Positions 58,108 to 64,000 of a stretch of 64,000 nucleotides of DNA are shown one piece after another. Both the position numbers and the translations under genes were made by a program. The stretch covers positions 6,444,476-6,508,475 of the forward strand of contig JANCRA010000028.1 in assembly GCA_024362935.1 (NCBI GenBank), written 5' to 3'. The notes below the pieces were generated by a model. It saw only the letters and a list, made by a program, of their open reading frames with translations. It ran no database searches and was not told the DNA's origin. The stretch's first letter is position 1, and every line of letters begins with the position of its first letter. The DNA is from Setophaga petechia. Lineage: Eukaryota; Chordata; Aves; Passeriformes; Parulidae.

Positions 58108-61100
58108 CTACAGTGGGCACGAGGTCAACATGCAGGAAGGAAACAATGGGGAAACACATTCATTAAAAAAAAAAAAAAAACTTGAACCTTTCAAAGAAAA
58201 TTAAAATAAAGTAAAATAAAATAAAACCTTTAGCCCTTAGTTCTGAGGGTGTAAAATGTCCGAGAGGTAACAGGGTGGGAGTCAGCACTGGGAGAGGATC
58301 TGGAGGTTTTCAGAGGGAGGAGCCCAGGCAGCAAATTAAGGGAGGGGAATGTGGGCACGTGGCTTGTCTGTGACCCTTTGTGCTGTGTGACCTTCCTCTT
58401 TGGGCTTTAGGGCTCCTCAGGCACTGAGCCTGCAGTGGTGCAGAGTTCCCTGCTGAGCAGAGCCCTGGAAGCAGCCCCGAGGGATGAAGGCATCACCCAT
58501 AACCCCTAAAGGTCCTGCTCAGCTGCTGTCCCCTAAACCAACACATTTCAACAGTGTCACACTGAGCCAATCCCCCTTCAAACACCAGGGCACAGCTGCC
58601 CTCCACAGCCTCTCCTCCCTGGCATTTTGGTTTTCCCTCAGTCTCAGCAGCAGTGCAATCCTCATCCTCCCCCACCCCAGCCAGCTGTATCCATGGGATG
58701 CAGTTTGATAAAACTAATGAATCATTAAAAAGGACAGCCATTCCCTGAAGGTAAAACTGGCACACACAAAGCTACAGGACTGATCATGCTGATCCAAGAT
58801 GATGTTTGCCTGTGAAATCCAGGCTGGTTACAAATCATAACATTTCCAAGGTACCACACTGCTCTCACACTTACATCCAAGACAACACCTGCTTTTGCTT
58901 TCCCAAGAGCAACTTCCCACCTGCAACAGCCAGCACCAGAAATAAGAAAAAAATGCCTACAGCTGCAAACCAACAGCAGAAAACCTAAAAGCCAGCATTT
59001 CCCCAGAAATCCCCTCTGAGGGCAGACTATGCAAACCACATCCTAATGCTACAGACATTCCTGCTCAGGAACACATGGCCAAAGCTGAGATTTCCAAGCA
59101 TTTTATTTTTGCAAGCTTCTATTCAGTCATATGGGGAAAGGAAGATTCTAGAGCACATTTGTTCAAGACAAAAATGAGGCACCTTGCCCACACATGACTG
59201 AAAACTTGAGTTATGATGGGAAGCATCAGCTTTGTGTGCAAGTGGTAAAACTATTTTCTGCCTCAAATATGCTACCAGTCAAGAACATGTGTCCTGTGAC
59301 TACAAATCCCCTGTGCAAAGCCTGCCTCAATGCCCCACAAGCAGAACTACTCCTACACAGTGCTGACCACAATTTGTACCTCCTCTTCCTAAGGTCTGAG
59401 CACAAATATTCCAGAAGCTGTTCAACTCTTTTCTTGAAGGTTTTTACTAAAACTTTCCCATCTAAGGGCCAAAAGGCAGACAGAAAGGGTTCCACCAGAG
59501 AGGGAGAGGGACAGAGATGGAGGAAGGAATTTCCCCAGGGTTACTTTTGGAAGAGCTGGGCTGACCACAAGACCAGGCTGCCCTGTGGATGGTGAAATGC
59601 ACTTCCAAATAGAAATAGGTAACCAGGCAGCAATGGATCACCCTCAAAGGGGATCCAGGTCTGAGATCTACAGTTCCCCCAGTTCCCAGGAGCTGCAGAG
59701 CCAGAGGAGGATCTCCAAAGCACACAAAGGCTGGGTTAGCACCCCTTGCCCTACTGGCAGCGCCAGAGCTCACCAGATCCAGAAATTTCACCACCAAAGT
59801 AACTCCCTTTAAATCCCAACTGAAGGATTGCAAGCTCCCAGCCCATCAAAGCCAGCACTGCACTACTCCCAGGGAGCCTTAAGGAACAGCTTAAATGTCC
59901 CCAGAAACAGAAGCTACTTGTTTTTTTCAGGAGTGCAGCTGAGCCCCAAAGCCCAGCAGCACCACAGCTGCCCCCTGCACCTCTCAGGTCCTTTTCCCTT
60001 CCAGCAGAGAACACTCAGAGGCATTCCAAGCAGAGCAGCAGCAACTCTGACTAGAGAGGCTGGAGGAACAAAATTCCTGACACACAGGGAAGGTCTCCCA
60101 CCACAGCTGGGGAAATCATCTCAGCCTGACCCCACTGAGGCTGCACACTACTATTCCTAGAACTGGTGCAGAAAAGTTGTCTCTAAAAAAGCTGTTTCTA
60201 AGCAGTGCAGTAGCACTGATGGCACAGACTGACATTTGAAAAGCGAGTCCAAAGACTACCAGGGATTATCACCACCCACGCACAGCTGTCTGATAGGCAA
60301 ATGCAAAATTAATGTGTTCTTCTGAAGAGATCAATACTGTCTTGCTAACATTAGCAGGCAGAGCCCAGAAAAAAGAAAAAAAAAAAAAAAAAAGAGAAAA
60401 CAGAAGCTCAGGCTGAACAACTGGTTTCAGACTCTCAATGGCAGAGGGAGGCAGAATTCAGACCAAGCAAAAAGCAGGAGCCACAGGACCTCAGGTGAGT
60501 TCAGCTATTCCATAACACAGCCCCCTCATAGCTGGAATAACACCCAAAACTGCCTGCCAGCATCATGAATCAGCACAAAAAAGACCAATCAAAAATCCAC
60601 CATTTCTTCCACACATTTTTTTTGTTTTCCTGAGCTGCATACCCATCTACACACAGACATCCAAGCCCAGGGCAAACAGGACCAGGAGAATTGCCCCAAC
60701 TCAATGTTCTCCTATCTTACATTGGTCAAGAAAAGGTCTAAGTGGGAAATTACCTTTTCTTGGCCAATTTTAAACCTTCTGCTGCCTTAGAAGCCACACA
60801 CAATGAATCATCTTCTGCAGATTCAAGTCAAGAGAGCATTCAGAAGGGTTCTGGTGTTACATTGCTCTGCTGCCTCATGTCAAACCCCAGTAGCAATGAT
60901 GCCTTTAAAGTTTAAATACAATTCTGGAAATCTCAGCATTATCAATCCTCCCACAAATTTGGGGACTGTAGTCCCCAGGAAGGGACATCCCTGACCCAGG
61001 CCTTAGGTGGGAGCTGTTTTCCTACAATTTGCCAAAACAATACAGACACACATCACATTTGCAGACTGAGTCTCCAATTCTCACAACAATTTCAAGTCAG

Positions 61101-63455
61101 AACTTGTTCCAGGCATCTGTGGAGTTATGCCAGGAGCAAGTGTAGCCCTGGACCTGGAGAAATTCTCACTTGAATGCAAGTTGCAACATGACAAGTTTGC
61201 CCAGACCAAGATTGCTTTGGATATGCTCCTGTGAGACTTCCTGCTGCTCACTAGCTAGTCCAGGAGCTTGAAAAATATTATTTTATATCTTCCTACTTTC
61301 CATTGGGCTCTGGGTTTCATTCCTGCAAGGACTGCAGGAGGGAGGAGACAGAAAGCCTTGCAAGGAATCCTTTGGGATCTGATCTGATTCTATGTGTGCA
61401 ACAACCACATACAGAACTGCCTTTTTTCCCCTTGCTCAAAGCCTCTTATTTGGCCAGAAATACAACATTAGTGGCTCCTTGGGGTAAAATTATTTTCACT
61501 GGAGCTATGACAACATCCACCAACTTTTTTTCAGCCTGCTGTGTAAATAAGGGACTTTTTGTAATATCCTGTGCAGAAGCTGAGCACAGGAAAAACAGCC
61601 TGACATTATGTAATGAGTGTTGGCCACACAGTCACTCACACCCAGCCCAACATGGGCTGCCCACTGACCTGGATTTGCACAGGCCTCAGACTGGTACAGG
61701 GCAGAGCTTACCTTCAGAAAATGTGAGATCTCAAAATAGCATTGCTAATTTGTACAATTATATCCACCAGCAAAATCAGTATGGTTAGTACATCCCCAAA
61801 TGCACCAGTTCCTGGAATCATGCAAACAAGAAACACCCAGTTTTATTTAACAAAAAGCTCCTTTTCAGACTTAACTTTAGACATAGTATTAGAAGGGCCT
61901 TTATATGAGCACCCTGCCACCCCTGAGCCCCAAGGCACAGCAGCTAAAATCCATTATTCCCAGGAAATGTCAGTCCAGCTAATCCTTGAACACCAACACT
62001 GTGGTTAAGCAGTTTGCTTAGACCTGTTTGGCATTTCACTCTACTGATCAAATACTTGAGGGAAAAGAAAAAGCTTAAAAGACAAGTTTCCACATGCACT
62101 TTGAAGTATTAAAATAGCAGAAAGCAAGGAAAAAAAATTATATTTTGTTGTAGAAAACATGGTTTTAAAGTCAGCTTCATGATTTCTGGGATCCCAAGAG
62201 GTGCTTTCAGAAGATGTGGGGTTGACAGTGTTATAAACCCCCAAGCATCCATCACACAAACAAATCCCAGCTTCTAATTCAGACTCACAGCATTGCTCAT
62301 CTCCTGTGTAGCCACCAGGAGTTCCCTCTGCATCCAAGAGCTGCACCTGCAGCACTTCTCAACATCACCCATGAGATTCAGGGGTTGTATCTGTCCAGCT
62401 TTAAACCAGAGCCAAAGCTGCTGAGATGCCAGGGGATGGAGACCAAGGCACATTTCCCAAAATAAAAATAAAGCCTCTTTCATTTACATCTGAGACTTCT
62501 CTCCCCCTACAACACTGGCCCCCCAGCCTCCTGCAGTGATGTTGTTGGAAGCAGTCACACAGTGGGGACTGGAAAAACAAAAGGAGCTCAGCCTGTGTTA
62601 GAGAATAACCTGAGTAATGAGCAACTTGGACACCATCAGCAGGATTTTAATTATGAACAAAATACCACTTCCCAGAAGAGGCTCTAAAAACAGACAGCAG
62701 AGCATAGAGGGGAAGAAGGTGTCCCTAAAGACCCAGCCAATTAATATTTCAGCAAAACTTTTCCCTTTTACCAGAACTCCATTGCTTGCTTTTCACCAGA
62801 AACACCCCCAGAGATTTACCTTCCTTCCACTCCCTAATTAACTTGTATTAATCTTTCCTCTGCTTTCATGGGTTTTGAGGACTCAAATTTATATTTCCCT
62901 CCTCCCTTGCACCTCTGAGGTGTGGGACACTTGGCAGCAGGCAGCACAGCACCCAGAGCTGTGTTGTTTGAAGACCTGGATCTGAAGGAGACCCTGGCCC
63001 CAGGGAGCTGCTTCTCCACTTCCCTTCATCTCCATGTGCCTCGTGCTGGCTGCCCCAGGGAGAGGTAAAGAAGATTAAAATGAGTAATTATCCCTTGTTT
63101 TACACCCCCAGACTGCAACAACAGAGATACCAATTTTAACCATTTTATTGTATTAAATGGTGGCAAATGGTTTATTCTGTTGGGATTTCCTGCTGCCTTT
63201 TCTATCTCAACGTGGCACCACAAGGCATGAACAGACTGCACACATTCACCTCCTGTGCGAGAATGAGATCACAGGAACAACATCAACACAGCCTGGATTC
63301 ATCAGCTCTGTGCTGTATTTACCTTTCTGTGATTAAGCACCTAATGACACAGGCAGGCCATGAAAGGCTGAGCTGTTGTATGTCACAGACATTCTTCATG
63401 AAAAATCCTTTCTTGAGATTTTTCCTTGCTAGAGCTGAGAAGTTTCAGCAGCAAA
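58108..63455. other. DTX2: DTX2 upstream intron (presumed)
   Basis: No exon with similarity to the DTX2 N-terminal WWE region, and no other gene, is seen on either strand. An A run lies at 58165-58180 and another at 60372-60393. Since DTX2 must have exons further right, this is best read as intron. Confidence 0.55.
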
Positions 63456-63779
63456 TGTAAACAATTATTATCTGCTGCTGTGGAATGCAACAAGTCTACC
63501 TGTGATTGGTCTCTTGTGAGTGTTTAGATCTGTTGACCACTCACAGTGAAGCTGTTATCCTCTCTGCCGAGACAGACAGACCATTGTTATTTCATTCTTT
63601 TCTATTTCCTTCTAACATAGCCAGCTTCTGAAGAAGCTCCTCTTTCCTTTCTATCTCTATGTAATATAGTTATAATGTTATATATATATATCATAATGTA
63701 ATAAATCAAGCCTTCTGATAATAGAGTCAAAATCCTGTCTCTTCCATGCTCTAATAAACCCCTGTGAACACCGACCACA
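63456..63779 (+). mobile_element. Solo LTR of a passerine ERVL-type endogenous retrovirus
   Basis: A 324-base segment starts TGTAAACAATTATTATCTGC and ends CCGACCACA, giving TG...CA termini. Inside are a U3-like part with CTGTGATTGGTCTC, an AT-rich stretch (63660-63700), AATAAA at 63700-63705 followed by TCAAGCCTTCTG, and CCCCTGTGAACACC near the end. These landmarks match LTRs common in songbird genomes, as I recall them. No internal viral genes flank it, so it is a solo LTR. No clear target-site duplication is seen (GCAAA left, GTTGT right). Confidence 0.7.
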
Positions 63780-64000
63780 GTTGTAAGCAAGGGGAGCTCT
63801 GCTCAGGTCACCCACCTAGACAAGGGCTGAGCTGGACTTTACACCTCATTTCCACAGTGATAGATTAAGGAGGAGTCAGATGGGCTGCATGCTGCATGTC
63901 AGAGGACACCTGTGTTAGTCTTCATGCAGTGCCAGGCTGGCTGCAGACACGTGCAGGGCAGTTCTCAGGATGGTGCCAATGTTAGATGAAGGGAAACATC
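63780..64000. other. Right edge, no feature seen
   Basis: Short stretch to the end of the window; nothing recognisable. Confidence 0.5.

Noticed and set aside
59226..59495. An 89-codon minus-strand frame considered as an upstream DTX2 exon
   Set aside because: It has no WWE-domain tryptophans, no good splice sites and no similarity to Deltex proteins.

Overview
This is vertebrate nuclear DNA, almost certainly from a bird and probably a passerine. The protein-coding genes are split into short GT-AG exons. CR1 retrotransposon tails are scattered through introns and intergenic DNA, and a passerine-type retroviral solo LTR lies at the right end. The compact, GC-rich middle full of minisatellites is typical of an avian microchromosome. 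A 100-N assembly gap lies at 2348-2447.

Left to right the genes are: the last coding part of ORAI2 (+); ALKBH4 (-) and LRWD1 (+), head to head at one CpG-rich promoter near 9.4-9.5 kb; POLR2J (-), tail to tail with LRWD1; RASA4 (-), complete in 20 coding exons; two tandem uroplakin-3b family genes (-), a UPK3BL1-like gene and UPK3B; and the 3' half of DTX2 (-), whose upstream exons lie beyond 64,000. For all complete genes the exon phases add up without a frameshift and give 311 (ALKBH4), 750 (LRWD1), 117 (POLR2J), 801 (RASA4), 243 and 292 (uroplakins) residues.

The neighbours do not form a pathway. They include a store-operated calcium channel (ORAI2), a calcium-responsive Ras GAP (RASA4), a Notch-pathway E3 ligase (DTX2), an actin/protein demethylase (ALKBH4), an origin-recognition-complex partner (LRWD1) and a core RNA polymerase II subunit (POLR2J). 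What links them is conserved synteny. From general knowledge, the left genes sit at human 7q22.1 and UPK3B-DTX2 sit at human 7q11.23, so this window shows the order in one unbroken block.

The RASA4-uroplakin half is unusually rich in tandem repeats. I found no clearly new biological system. The most interesting points are a UPK3B C-terminus and stop codon that read antisense through a CR1 tail, a tandem duplication carrying a second splice acceptor before the last LRWD1 exon, arrays with repeated transcription-factor-like motifs (TAATTA; inverted CAGGTG/CACCTG), and a possible unassigned terminal exon at 40.2-40.5 kb.
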